This document shows, in pieces, positions 47,775-61,160 of a stretch of DNA of 64,000 nucleotides. The first letter of the stretch is position 1. The number at the start of each line of letters is the position of its first letter. The notes under the pieces were generated by a model that worked only from the letters and a program-made list of their open reading frames with translations, was not told the DNA's origin and did no database searches. The stretch comes from Sphagnum magellanicum. Lineage: Eukaryota > Streptophyta > Sphagnopsida > Sphagnales > Sphagnaceae. Position numbers and translations under genes: made by a program. The stretch covers positions 3,534,001 to 3,598,000 of the forward strand of contig CM038915.1 of assembly GCA_021904315.1 (NCBI GenBank), in the 5' to 3' direction.

Positions 47775-48347
47775 ATGTGTGCGCGTGTTTTTTTTAGGGG
47801 TTGAGTGTGGTGGGAAGATTTGGAGTTCGATGTTGAAAGGGCTTTTGCGGCAGAGTCTGTTGTCATTCAGGGCTTTCCGGGCTTGAGGTTTGGTTTCTGC
47901 GGCTGGGGTTTTTGAGAGTTGAGTCGCACTGGGTTTTGTGGAGCTGTGTGGGGTTTGAGGCTGTTCAAGGTTGTTGTTGGTGGGTGGTTTTGTAAGTAGT
48001 GAAGGATTTCCTAGGTTTCAGGGTTTGGACGAACAGCAGCAGCAGCATGAAGAAGAAGCTATAGTAGAATCCGACCTTTTAGATTTTCTCTGCAACACAC
48101 ACACGCACACGCACCCACGCACTCCTGGTTGCCACCTACCATTTGCATTTTTGTCTTTGTTCCTATTGTTATATTCTTCTCAACAAAGGAGTTCTTGTTG
48201 GTTCTTATTGTTGTTTTCCAACTCACACATCTGAGAAGAAGCTCCTCTATGGTTTGAGGATTCCGGGCGGTGGTAGAACTTTGTGAAACTCTTTTTTGGT
48301 AACCCCAAGGGTTGTTTTTTTCAAAGTCACGGGGGTGGAAGAAAAAA
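47340..48347 (+). promoter_or_regulatory. Probable PRMT4 promoter edge and 5' leader
   Basis: CpG content and GC rise sharply after the array. The leader holds an AG tract (47397-47415), a long GT microsatellite and a CA-rich stretch (about 48092-48121). Several upstream ATGs occur, including a 112-codon one at 47343; none encodes a recognisable protein. A leader intron is possible but no donor/acceptor pair was fixed. The main start ATG at 48348 lies in AAAATGGCA, a good plant context. Confidence 0.5.
47705..47787 (+). repeat. GT microsatellite in the PRMT4 leader
   Basis: An imperfect (GT)n run with GCGCGC and CTCTGTTT interruptions, about 80 bp. Alternating purine-pyrimidine of this length can adopt Z-DNA. 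Confidence 0.95.
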
Positions 48348-51300
48348 ATGGCATCAGCAGCAGCAGCAGCAGCACGTTGTTTGTCTCCCAGCGCAGGGTT
48401 CTACACTGACCTTGCAATTTTGCCCATAGGAAGGACCCTTGTTGACAATCCAACTGCGGACATGCGACCTGCATTTGGGAGCCCAATCCCAGTTTTTGCA
48501 AAAGTGGATGCAGATAGTAATGGCACATTTGTGGACTTCTATCATGCCATTGCAGTTTTGAATGAAGTTGGAAACAAATTGGAGCATTTTCAGCGATGCT
48601 ACTTACACCATTCACAGGTTTGTTTTTGCTCCATTGTTTGGTTGCTCCATTTTCTCTCCAGTCATGAAGTGCTGCATTTTCTGCTCCAAGATTCATACAC
48701 TAGTTTATGCTTATGATCCTGCCTAAAGACTGGCAGAAGCATTCAAAGCATTTTGAGTCATCTGAGACATCATCCTGCATTTGTTTTCTATGCTTGAAAA
48801 CCAAGTTATGGTAGCTAGTCGCTACCGGGCATGATGAAGATGATGATCTGTTGCATTCTCAGTGATCTGATACATTCTCAGTGCATCCTCATAATGCTAC
48901 CATCACCACACCCATTGTTGTTGCTTTTGGTTTGCAACAGTTTTGCATGAGGAAACTCCCAGGGCATCCATCCATCTTGATTCATGAGTGTTTCTGCGTA
49001 AAGTAGGAAATGGTGTAGTGTACTGCACATGATGTGCATCTGATTGTCTGAAGTCCTTTAACATTTTTAATCAAGGTAGTGGATTCTAGTTGACTCTTGT
49101 TTCCAGGGTTTAAGAGCTTATGGCACATCATGATGATCTCTTGAGAGGATGCATTTTGTTGCTGAACTCTGCTGTGGAATGGTGTGTACACACCATGGAG
49201 CCTATGTCTAAGAAGTCCTCTGCTACCTGGTTCATAAGCTTGTGTGCATACTTCTGTAACCTTATTGGCGAGGCTTGAAAACATAAATGAAATGGAGTTT
49301 AAATTTCAATGGAGGTAGCAGCAACGGGGTTATTGCAATTTCCTTCAAAGGGCCTTTTTAGGGGAAAGTTTGGCAGTTGTGACACAATTGATGTTGGATT
49401 TGCAAGATCTGCTGCAGTTTGGTGCTAGCTAACAAGGAAAGGGTTATGCCACAGATTCTGAAAGCAGGGCCAACACTTCAAATATGGGCAGTGGATGGTG
49501 CTGAAGCTGAGGTGACACCTGAGATGTTTCTTTGCTGTGATAGAACTACTTGTCCAATTTCCTTGTGGTTATGTATTTTCCTTTTGATGATAATATTCTG
49601 GCTAAGCAAGAATTCAGGAGTTAGTATCATGATCAGGATGTATGGGTTGCTCTTTTGAACCTAAGGTGTGTAAGTCTCGGGTTTTTGTTTGGCAGCAAGG
49701 AAAAATATTGTCTTTTGCAGTTGACTTCAAGCTGGAAAAGGTGAATAGTGACTTCTACTCAGCAATCCAGGAAAAAAAATCAAAAAGTTTGGTCAAAGGT
49801 ATTACTCCACATATGTGCCACTATTCAGATTTAAGGATTGAAAATTTTTCCGTGCTAGCAGATATTCTGTTGTGATGATGGACTCAATAACCAAGAGTTT
49901 TTAGCCCTAAAGCTGTTTCCATGAACCAAGAGTGTGGTTTTGCTGGAACTGCCTCAATGGTTATATTCCAACTGGTATTGTGGAGTTTTTTCTGCAATCT
50001 CATAGTTTTGTAATCCCACTACTATGTTGTACTGAGTTGATGCTGTACTGAGTGTATGGTATGTTTTACAAGTGCTAATGTAGCAAATGAGTTTTATTTG
50101 TCTGAAATTTTCTCCTGATGTTCAAAACATTTCAATATTTATATTTCCCACCTATGGCTCCTCTTTCCCCTTTTATGAGCTCCTTTCTGAATGAATTTCT
50201 GAACTGCACCCCAGATAGGACTCTGCCATAGTATGTAATATTTTTGAACCAACATTCTTATTTCTGTCAGTGTTTTTTTGGTAATGCCTCTTACTCCACA
50301 GAGCCTGCAGATGCAAATGGGAACAAGGAGACCACAACAACAGTTAGCAAGTTTGAGGAGAAAATTGAGCCATCATCAGCTAAGATGTATTTCCATTACT
50401 ATGGGCAGCTCCTGCACCAGCAGAACATGATGCAGGACTATGTGCGAACTGGTAATGGGATGCCTTCCTTTGTTTGTTGTTCATCATATACTTCTCTTTG
50501 GATGTGCGAAAAATGGGCTGCTGGATCTGAGATATATGAGTGTGGGTGGATGACAGGGACATACTATGCAGCTGTAATTGAAAATCAGGCAGATTTCCAA
50601 GGGAGGGTTGTGGTGGATGTTGGGGCGGGTAGTGGCATCCTGTCCCTTTTTGCGGCTCAGGCAAGTACCCTCCCAAAGCAGTGCTGTGTTCTTATAACAC
50701 AGGGCCTGTCTCATTGAGCAAGAGGAGGTTGCTATTTTTGTTTATCTTAGTGGAGCTGCAGATTCGAAAGGGAATGAAGTTTACCCATTTTCAATACTCA
50801 AGTAGAGGGTTTGTTGATGAAATCCTCTTTGCCTGGTGTTAACTGTATGCAGTTAGATTTATTTCTTTTGGAAGTAGGGAAAAAGTGCATGATAGTTCAA
50901 TGATAATGGGTTTGGGGAGAACCCTTAGGCTTTTCAATCATGCAATGATAGTCATGAGTGCACATGTAACAATCATGAGCATGAGAGCTACTTTTCTTTT
51001 CAAGAAGTGTTTGGATTGTTTGACCAGGAGGAAGATAAAAAAACAGGCTCTATGATAGATCATCCCTGACCTAAGCAGGCATGGATCCATCCTTGTCTCA
51101 TAACCCCCTTCTTAGACATTCAGAAGCCATTCTACTAAGCAGCTGAACAGAAAATTTTGCTGTTCCAGAAAAACTCTCACAGCAAATATTCACATGGCAA
51201 GGCTTGCTTGCTTGCTTGTTTGGATTTTGATTGATTTGAAGTTTTGGGTATTGCAGGCTGGGGCAAAGCATGTCTATGCAGTGGAAGCATCGGATATGGC

Positions 51301-54300
51301 ATATTATGCACGCAAGCTTATTGCTGGAAATCAGCCTTATGGTCAACACATCACGGTACTTTTCTTGCCCTGTGTATGTGATTTCTGCATCACATTTTAT
51401 GTACAAAAGAGTCAAGTTGTTCATCGTTTTAGGCTTATTGCACTGTGACAAAGTTCACTTTTGGTTCTGATTTGAATTCTCTTGAGGTGGGTATTGTAGA
51501 TGATAGTCAATTCAGGATTGTAGGGGTGCTGATTCAGAATTTCTCCAGGGCTATCAAGTGGCCATTTTTGTCTCTAATCTCCACCCAATGGTCATGTCTG
51601 TATGCTGATGCCCATCATGTAGGGTAAGAATACCATGGTCAAACTTGGTTTGCATAGGAAGCCATGGTTATGTTCTTCATATTGGATATTGCAGTACGCA
51701 ATAGTCAAAATTTGAAGGAGGTTGGTTTGGAGGGCAGTACAGTAGGGGAACAGATTATAGTAGGGTTGAGAGCACACGTATTTCGGCTGCAGGTGATTCA
51801 TGGAAAGGTTGAGGAGGTTGAGCTGCCAGAGAAAGCTGACATTCTAATTTCAGAGCCAATGGGTGAGAGCTTTAGCTATCATCAAATGAGTGCCAATCGC
51901 TTTGCTATGCGAACTCTAGACAGTTATAGGATTCAGGGCTTTTAGGTTGGAAGCTTGTGCCACTTTTTCAATACCAAGACAGTGAGAGACAGATATGAAA
52001 TGATTTTAGTCCAGAATTGCAAATGATTTTCTGGAGCGCTTCTCCCTTCTTTGAGCAAACGTTCTTTTGAGAAAGTTCATTTGCAGATAGTGTACCATCT
52101 CACTATCTATTCTCTAAGGCTAGGTTAGACAGATGGGTAGTGGGTTCTTCAGATCTGGACTTTTTAATCTACTCTCTAACCCTAGATTTTCCTTTTCAAA
52201 CTGCGATGGAACCAAGTTCCAGTGATTTCCACAGAGATGTGGATTATGTTTTGTTGTGTGGTTGTCATATCCATTTAGGATGGAAATCTGACTTGTATAT
52301 GTCTCTCTTGTATTTTGAAGCCTGAGGTGCATAATATGACTACAGATTCCTGAAGCCACTTCTTACACCTGTTACTTCTGAGTCAAACTATTAGTATCCA
52401 GATAGATGATAGTTTTGAACCTGACAAATCGGTCATCTTTTATATTTTTCGTGCTCTGGATTATGGCTCCTGAAAGATTGAGTGTGTGTTTGTGCAGGGA
52501 CATTGCTTGTGAATGAGCGAATGCTTGAGTCATATATAATTGCAAGGGATCGTTTCCTTGTTCCCAAGGGAAAAATGTTTCCATCCATAGGAAGGTCAGC
52601 ACTTATCTTCTTGAACACGAAAGGACTGGTGATGGAACTGCAGCCCTAGTATTCACATGAATGGACAGTTTTGGGGTGTTTTTTTTGGGGGACCATTTTC
52701 CAAATTGTTTGTGTTTTTGCACCAGGATACACGTGGCACCTTTCAGTGATGAGTATTTGTACAGTGAAATCGCCAGCAAGGTATTGTTCAACTGAGTAAC
52801 ATCTTTTGTTTGCAGAAGTTGTGATTTTCTGGCAAGCTCATGCAATTGGGCCTCTGGAAATGAACCTCTTGGGACCCAACTGTTCCTAGACAAGGACTGG
52901 TATTGTTCATGAAAGGGGAAACCATGATCTCCTTGGTTTCAACTTGTTCTGGTCAGTTGTTCCAGTGGTGTCAATAATCTTAGCAAAAAGTTTCATCTTT
53001 GGAGATTTTCCAGGGTGCATAAGCATGTTTTTTCAAGGTTTCAAGGAAGATGATTATGCTACTCTAAGCAACAGCACATGGGGCACAATGGCAGGCTTTA
53101 TTTTGGCATCAACAAAGCTACTATGGGGTGAATCTCAAGCCTGTGCATGATTCTGCATTCCAAGGTTATTTCTCACAGGTCTGAAATATTATTCTGTCTC
53201 CTCCAATTTGCCTTTTCTGTTTTGTTACTTTCTAATTGACGGGTGTCATAACTGAAGGTAAGTTCTCAAGGTTTCATGGCAAAGCAATATGCAGAATGTC
53301 CCTTGTTTGTTCCCGCAATATACCTCATAGTAGTATGTGCTGATGCCGAACACAGCAGTTGTGATGTAGTTGTGAACACAGCCAGTTTTTCATTGGTCAA
53401 TCTTGTTGCACTGTAACAAGGATCATTGTGTGACATAATAAAATTGGACAGGATGTACAAGAACTAAAGATTTCTCACCCAATTCACTGATGTGACATGA
53501 TTTTTGCCTGCAGCCGGTTGTAGATGCATTTGACCCAAGGCTTCTTATTGCGGCACCTGTCATCCACACTATTGACTTCACCACTGCCAAGGTAGTGTTA
53601 TATCCCTTTCAACATAATGGGTTTTATTGTTGACATCCACATTACAGCTAAAGGGAAAATTCAAGACAGACTGTGAAGTGATATTGGGTCTACCTATAAT
53701 TAGATGGTAGGCATAAGTTCTGGAGCCATACATCAGAAGAGTTTAGAAAATGGCTACATGGAGTTTCTGGATCCTATTCTAATTCAGACAGTCTGGTCTT
53801 TGCTTCCATTGTCATCAATTCTCAGAGCTGCCTGTGTGCAGTCGAAAGTCTTTTGGCAGATTAGAGAGATCAATCTGGTTATGTGGGGAAATAAGTTTGC
53901 TAGAAGGATAATAGTTAATCAAATTCTTCCTGTACTGTGTTTTATGGGTTTAGTGTCATGATTTCAGACCGGAGAATCTTTAGTGAAACTTAAATACATA
54001 ATATTGCATTAGGGTAAATTTTTTTCATAGTATTTTGTGCAGGAGGAGGATCTTTATGAGATTGATGTGCCACTGGAATTTCAGTCAGTGGTTGCAGCAC
54101 GTGTGCATGGCTTGGCATGCTGGTTTGATGTACTTTTTGATGGCAGGTCTATTGTCATTGCCTTTAAATACATCTTTCTGGCTGCAAGAAATACCTTTAC
54201 CTTTGTTATCCATGTCTTGTCTGTGTTGATGAAGAACTACAGAGATTCTTGTCTGGAAAACAGGGTGTTTTGGCTGAGTATGTCAATCTGAAAACCAGAG

Positions 54301-55591
54301 AGAAAACTTAGAACACTTAGAAAACTGCATGTTTTTCTCATGGTAGATTTCAGTAGGACATGTTAAGTTCAATGCTGTTTTTAAATTTTAGCTGTGGCAG
54401 AGCTATCCAAGGTTCAAACCACAAAGACCACTGGCACGGTATTGAGCTGCAGGACTGTTGGGTGGTTTTTGCAGTACGGCCCAGAGATGGTTGTCAACAG
54501 CACCTGGAGCTCCAACAACACACTGGTATCAGCTTCGCTGTGTTCTTTCACAGCCTTTATATGTCCTTGCAGGACAGCCGATTACTGGACGTCTCCATTT
54601 AGTTGCTCATAGCTCCCAGAGCTACACCATCCACCTCACCATGTCAGGTCGATCCATTTCCCCAACACCAATGTAAAAACACTTCAGCAGCTTAGTATTT
54701 GTCCATACTAAAAAAAGTCTCAGGAACCCACTCTCACTTATACTCGCTTTACCTTTGAACTAGATGTGTTACACGCAACTTCTGTTCCTGAGCTTTTTTT
54801 GCCAGGATCCCAGAAACATTGATAGGATGTGATGATGGACTGATTTGGGTGGGGGGCATGCAGCCTCCATGTGGGGTCCAGGGGGTGTGCGAGGTGGGGT
54901 TCTTCAAACATCCACAGCAAAGCTGGACTTGAAGGAACCATATTACCGCATGTCTCAGTCACCTGCATATGCATGGACTCAGCAAGACCAAGCATCCCAG
55001 TACAGAGAAGAAACAATAGCTCAGCAGCAGGTTTCTTCTCTTATCCAACTGTTTAGGTCCTGAAGTTTCTGATTCAGTCATTGTCCAACTTGATCATGCA
55101 GGTTCATTCAGTTCTCTTGGTTGCATGGCATCCAAGATTTAGAAAGTTGGGTAGTCGTCAGTTATGCCCTACTTTGATGGCAGGGGAATCATCAGAAGTC
55201 TAAGGTTTAGGGTTTGGTGATGACTGGTCCAAGTAGGAATTGCTTCATCTCAGGATGTGTTGAATGGTATGATAGAAGCGATTTAAAACCCTAAACCTTA
55301 AACCTTTCCATTTGCCCATGTGCAAGTGATATATGCTATGAGCAGTGCTTGTATCTTCTTTGATTGTGTGTTTGAAATTGTCAGATGCAACAGCAGGTTG
55401 ATGGCATGTCAATTCAGCAGGCTGGTATGTCACTTCAGCAAGCTGGGATTCCGCAGGAGGTGGCGCCACAAGTTCCCACACAGACTCTAGTTCAACAGCA
55501 GCAATTGACTGGCTCAAGCATTGCACAAGTGCCACAACAGGTCCCACAGCAACTGCAACAGTACTACCCACAGAACTACTGGGCTTCATAA
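48348..55591 (+). CDS. PRMT4: PRMT4/CARM1-type protein arginine methyltransferase
   Basis: Fourteen coding exons: 48348-48617, 49696-49798, 50302-50451, 50557-50660, 51257-51355, 51793-51862, 52498-52594, 52726-52780, 53095-53178, 53514-53591, 54043-54146, 54475-54647, 54864-55030, 55385-55591. They join in frame to 586 aa. The enzyme uses S-adenosylmethionine to dimethylate arginines asymmetrically; plant PRMT4 acts on histone H3 (R17) and in flowering control. After an N-terminal PH-like region with an Ala run come YFHYYGQL (154-161), motif I VVDVGAGSG (193-201), the acidic E219, the double-E loop (E263 and E272, SEPMG...NERMLE), the THW loop (420-422) and the dimer/beta-barrel part. The last exon (519-586) is a Gln-rich tail, 22 of 68 residues, absent from Arabidopsis PRMT4 as I recall it. 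Intron 4 is GC-AG (AG/GCAAGT), and intron 3 is 105 bp, in frame and stop-free. All catalytic landmarks are present, so the gene looks functional. Confidence 0.96.
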
Positions 55592-56640
55592 CCAACCTTA
55601 AAGACCTTCATGTGGTCCTCCCCTATGTGTTTTGGCTTGAGTCTTCACATTTATTGTCAAAGAAGAGAAGAAGGGCACCCTTTAGGGCAAGGTTCTAACC
55701 AAAGTTAGCCTGTTTCATACATTTCTCAATGTCTTGGGAGGAATTTGGGTGCATGAAAAGGGTTTGGGTGTTTTGTTATTGGGTTGAAACACTGTAAGAA
55801 GAGAAATCGGGAGGGATTTCGGTGCATGTAGAGGAATTGGGTATTTTGTTACTGGGATTGAGAAATTGGGACGGATTTGGGTGCACAAAGAGAAGAGAAA
55901 TCGGGTGTTCTGTTACTGGGGTTAAAAAACTGCATGAAGAGAAAATATTGGGTGTTTTGTTAATTGGGGTTGAAAATCAAAACTATGGTTTGCTCATTTG
56001 GTGCTAGTGCAAATTAGGAAGTTCAAGAAGGCTTTGATACTGCCTACTTCTGTCTGTCTGAGGAAAGGTTACCATCTATCAAGTCAACCCTGGTTCATCA
56101 TGAATTGTTACAATTGCATCAAAACAGGAGAAGTTGGTGAAGTAAATAGGTCCCCATTTGTGATAGCAATATGCTCATAGATTGTTTTGCCTGTTTGCTG
56201 TGTACTTCCTGCAATTTGAGAGTCACAAAATCCAGAATGTGTCATAATGGGTATGCAATGCTGCAAGTATTAAGTCTAGTTCTGCAGCTTTTGATGAGGT
56301 ATAAATTTACCATGAGTCTTGCATGGTGAAGCTATTCTAGGAGACGGATCTAGATTTGATCCTCTCCTGTGAGCTGTTCTTGTTGTGGGTTTGCCATTTA
56401 ATTTCAAGCTTGATCACTCTATATGTCATGTTTTGAGGGAAATCTTTTGATTTGTGTGGAGGAGAACAAAGACTTGAAATACTGCATTGAAATGCTGTAT
56501 TCCCATTTAAGGGGACTTTGCTCTCAGAGATGTCAAATTTTAACAAGAAATGCTTATGGTTCCCATTGTGAACATGTTTAGGTGAATCATAAAATGATGC
56601 CTTAGTACACTCAATAAACAATGGAGCAGGTTATGAACAA
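55592..56640 (+). other. PRMT4 3' region with minisatellite and poly(A) signal
   Basis: Between 55735 and 55975 about four diverged copies of a unit of roughly 60 bp (GGATTTGGGTGCATG, AGAGAAATCGGGTGTT, TTGTTACTGGGRTTGA) lie in tandem. An AATAAA at 56613-56618 is a plausible distal poly(A) signal. The repeat is probably transcribed in the 3' UTR if that distal site is used. Confidence 0.65.
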
Positions 56641-59600
56641 TGTCGTGTGTATATGGTGTAGGATATATTAGTAATGGAAGTTCAAAATTTTCTTATACGG
56701 TAACTATGTAAATCCATGTAGTACATGTGTTTTACACTAAAATTTAATTTCTTCTACACAACATGGAATTACCTTACATTGTTATACACCTGCATTAATG
56801 CATCAAATTTTATATACTTAATGCATATTTGAATGAAATTTATACACCACATTCATTAAAATGTGTATATATGTCATGTGTGTAAAATTGGATGCCACTA
56901 ATGAAATTTGCAACAATGCAAGGACTTTTAAAATGACCATGACCACATCACTTACACTTCCAAAAACAATGTAGATGAAGGGGAACAACATGGGAGGAAC
57001 CTCACCTTAATCCTTGCTATATAAAATCACAAAATATAACAATTGTAAAATAACCACAACAAAGGGTAGCACAAAACGATCGAGGTGTTAAGGGATCTTT
57101 ACCTACAATAAATTGTTGTTGGAGTTCACAACAATGCAAGGAGTTGCAAGGCAACCATAACACCACTATCAAACATTTGCAAATGTATTTCATAATATAT
57201 ATATGCATGTTGTGCACATGTAAGTGTAATACCGAAAATATACACAATGAGACGTGTTAAGTGTTAAAACTTAGGTCTGTAAGTGTAAATGATTTACACA
57301 TACACAATATTACACATCATGGAGACAAACCATTTACACTTACACACATAACACTAGTTATGAAGTTTTAAAAACCTTTTTAAAGTTAATTCTTAAATTA
57401 TTAAAGTTAATTATAAAAAGATGATAAAATATGTGCACATAAACTAGTGTCTTCACTTAAATCTTGTAATGTTCATATATAAAAGCACTAAAGTGACATC
57501 AACATGGGTGGAAATATGGTTTTAAAACCATTCATGCTTTCTATTAAGCTTATAAGAATTGGCATTAAAAAGAACTAGAAACATATGATAAATAAATAAT
57601 ATATCCAAAAATTGATGGTAAATATGTGTTCAAATCTAATTCAACACCAAATACTCCATGAAATATATATATAATAAGGAGGATATAAAGATCATTGTAT
57701 TCTCAAAAGGCATCATCAAATGAATATTCTCATTTTCATTTGTTAAATCATGCTTAACACATATTTTACAAGAGTCCATGCTACAAAAAATAGATTTCAC
57801 AACTACTTGCATCATTTCTTTTCAAAAGGCTTAAATAAACACCTCATTTTTTCATTTACAGTTTCAAGCAAAGATCAAAATGTATAGCAAAAAAGTTCAA
57901 ATGGAAAAGAAAATTGTGATCAAGTGTGGATATATGTGACAATTGATTTGTTGAATCTTAGCTTTTTTTGGGGCATCAACTTCTCCATTGTTGGGCTCCA
58001 ATTGGGACTCCAATTGCTATAAAATGAACAATGAGAAGGAAACAAATGATACAAAATTTCATCCCACTTTCTCATTCAAATATGGATGTCAATTTTTTTC
58101 AATACCCCTCACTACACAATGCACACTTGGGGGAATTGAATGCTAGTGTTTATGGACACTTCCCTTTGCAATATGTGTGTCCACCCAAAAGTTACAAGTT
58201 ACAATTCATGTCAATGGCCACCCACCCAAAGTTCAAACACATTAGAACTATCTTTGAAGTGGTCTTGAGTTTGGACCTTTAATTTCACCTTCAATCTTCA
58301 ATTTCATCCTCAATTGTTGGGTATCATTTAAGTGAGTAATTTTAGTGAAGATCATTATGAAATATTGAAAATGAATCCAAATAACAACTGTTACACAAGA
58401 GAAATTTTATGAGTACATAATAGCAATAGTGAAAGTTGTTCCAAGAAAATTAAGGATATAGGATGAAACTCTAAATACCACCAGTTTTGGTGGTGTAAAA
58501 GGATCCACAAATTGAGTTTAGGATATCATGGGAATTTGTTTCTCTTTCATGTCCTCTTGTTTTGATTTGTTTTTACCAATGCAATTGAACATCCCATCAT
58601 AATTATTAATATATTGCTAGTGTTGAACTATTTTAAAGGTTTAAAAAAAAATCATGTTGACAAAGAAAAATCACAAAGTTGGAGCCCCCTAATTGTAAGG
58701 GGTTCGGCCCTATCACTCCTATCCGTTGGGTCTAAGATTAAACAAATTGTGTGCAAATGCGGTCTTATCAATCTAATCTGATAAAACAAATCATGGGCAA
58801 TGTGGTGCCACAGTAGACAAATTTGACTTCATCCAACAAATTGTGCACAAATTAGGATGTTATCCGTCTAATCCAATGGGAGATGACTTTACAAGAACAA
58901 CACCAATTCCTGGATTGGATGGATGGGAGGTGAAAGATGGCAAAACATGCTTCTATTTTGGGAAGGAAAGCATATTTAAGTTCTTATGTTCCAAAAATAT
59001 TAGTGATAGGCCAATCAAATGGCTCCTTCTAAAACACTCCCCAAGAAAAATAAATAAATAAATAAAATATGTATGCGCACCCCCTCATTAAGTAAAAAAC
59101 AAATGAATATGTAAGTACCTTAAGTTTATAATGAGGGTATTAGGTCAGGCCAAAAATGGTGACAAATAATTTTGGAAATTGAAATTTCATGCAACCAATG
59201 GGAAGGTTTAGCATGCACTCAAAATGCCTTGATTTTTTTTCTTTTTAAATTCTGGGGGGAAGGGGATTTTTTTCTTTTCCCTTTGTTCCCTTCAAATTCC
59301 CATTGGGTTCCCAATATGTTCCCTAAGTTCCAAGGGTGTTCCCAATAACACCTCGCTTTAATCCCATATGTTTTGCCCAAAGTCCTCCCCTTCTCACCTA
59401 TATAAGTGGGCCAAAAGGGGAGGCATTTCATCTTTCCATAAAATCTTTCATTTTGGGGAGCCTCTATGTTTCAATTTTTTTGGTGATATACAAGGCAAAT
59501 GAGAACACAAGTAGACACAACCAAAGAAAAAACAAAAACAAACAATCACCAAAAATTAGGTAAAGACCCTATGCAAAGAAAACTCCTAGCTACAAAATGA

Positions 59601-60915
59601 TAATCGACTATAACAAAAAAGACCTAAGACAAAAGAGTTGTCATCTACCACAAATTGGCTAATGATGGAAGTGCACTAGCTATGATGTGTGGAAAATATG
59701 AAGAATTTTAACTAGGTGTAGTAGCCCACTAAAAAATTGTTGTGGCTTATGCACGTTACAAGGTTATGGACATGTGATGTCGATAGTAAGAAACAAGCAT
59801 CGAAGGGATTAAAGAAGATCATTGATGACATGTGATAACGGTCTATGCAAAAGCGGTCAAAAATGAATCAAAACCAAAATGAAAACACCCATACATCTCA
59901 ATAATAAAGGGAATGAAGTCATTGCTTGGTGTTTGTTTAGCATATGACCATGCTTTTTCCTGAGCAACCATCATTATTACATGTGTTGTTGTTGTTTTTT
60001 GTTTGGTGCACCATATTAATGTGAATCAAGTTAGCAATGACAATGTCCATCAAAGTGTGGAAACTGTCTTTAGTGATAAAAATATCCACTCGTTGTTGAA
60101 TGCAACAAGGGAAAAGGTGGGAGACTTCTTTCTTAACATGTGCTCCATTTTCCAAAATAATAGTTACGACAGTACCTCAAAATGTATTGCGCGTTCATTC
60201 CCACAAGGGCACCAAAGCAAATGGGTACCTAGATTGTCAATGGTATGACCACACTAACATCGTGAAAGATGGGAAACTATAAGATGTGGCAAGTTAGGAC
60301 GGGTACGTAATGTTGTAAGGAAATGGGCTAGTGATAAATGAAATGTTAATGTGGTAAGACAAATTAATAACCAAAGGTTTGCCCCTAAACACGCACATGA
60401 GTGGAGATGTGCTCGCATGATATCTGAAAGAGCGTTTATTAAAAGCAAAACAAACTCTTGTTCATGTAAGTGATCCGCCAAAAAAGCCTACAACTAGGGA
60501 TAAAACTAAACCATTAAATTCTCAAATGGTGGGATTTGAGAATGGACAATCTACAATAAAAGGTATTTTATCAAGGACACAAAACCACGAGAACAAAGGC
60601 TAAAGGAAAGGTCTAAGTTTAATTTCCAAACAAGGAGCAAGACAAGATTATGTGATTAAAAAACATGACATAGGAATTAAAAATAAGAACATGAAATGTG
60701 CAAAACAAACGTGAAAACAATTCTTTATTATGTTAACATATGCAAACATGAACATGAAAAAAACGTGACAAGGACTAGTGTTGAACAAACTGAAAAAAAT
60801 GAAGGGTTCCTATTCCTATTCATATCCCTTTGAGGACCTAGCTCAAGGAAGCTTCCAAAAAGGCTTCTATGTGTGCATCAAATAAAAAATAAAATTGGAA
60901 CCTTCCTAACTAGGA
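56641..60915. other. Repeat-derived intergenic stretch
   Basis: No gene supported. The interval 56.7-57.4 kb is rich in TTTACAC/GTGTAA strings in both orientations, as in the subterminal parts of a DNA transposon, but no paired ends were found. The block at 59265-59500 is listed separately. Confidence 0.5.
59265..59500 (+). repeat. Dispersed repeat family, copy 2
   Basis: Same order of blocks as 21400-21620: GTTCCC units, CTTTAATCCCATATG, GTGGGCCAAAAGGGGAGG, TTGGGGAGCCTCTATG. A third partial copy is at 62752-62832. Confidence 0.7.
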
Positions 60916-60916
60916 A

Positions 60917-61160
60917 TCGACTATGAATTAATTTAAAATTAACTTAGATTTAACTAAAAATCAACTAAGAATTAGTTTGATTTAAATAGGACTTAACTAG
61001 AAATTAACTAAGATTTAACTACAAGTTAATTAAGAAGTAATTAAAATTTAATTAATACTTAACTAAAACACAATTGGCATTTAACTTAAAGTTAGATGGG
61101 ACTTAATTGAAAATTAATTAAACTTAACTGAAAGTTAATTAAAACTTAACTAGGATTTAT
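60917..61160 (+). repeat. Degenerate TTAACTAAGATTTAACTA tandem array
   Basis: About 14 loosely conserved units of 16-18 bp made of TTAACTA, ATTAATTA and ACTTAACT strings. Low-complexity repeat without coding potential. Confidence 0.75.

Noticed and set aside
47343-47886. 112-126 codon frames upstream of PRMT4
   Set aside because: They cross the AG and GT microsatellites and show no family resemblance; treated as upstream frames in the leader.
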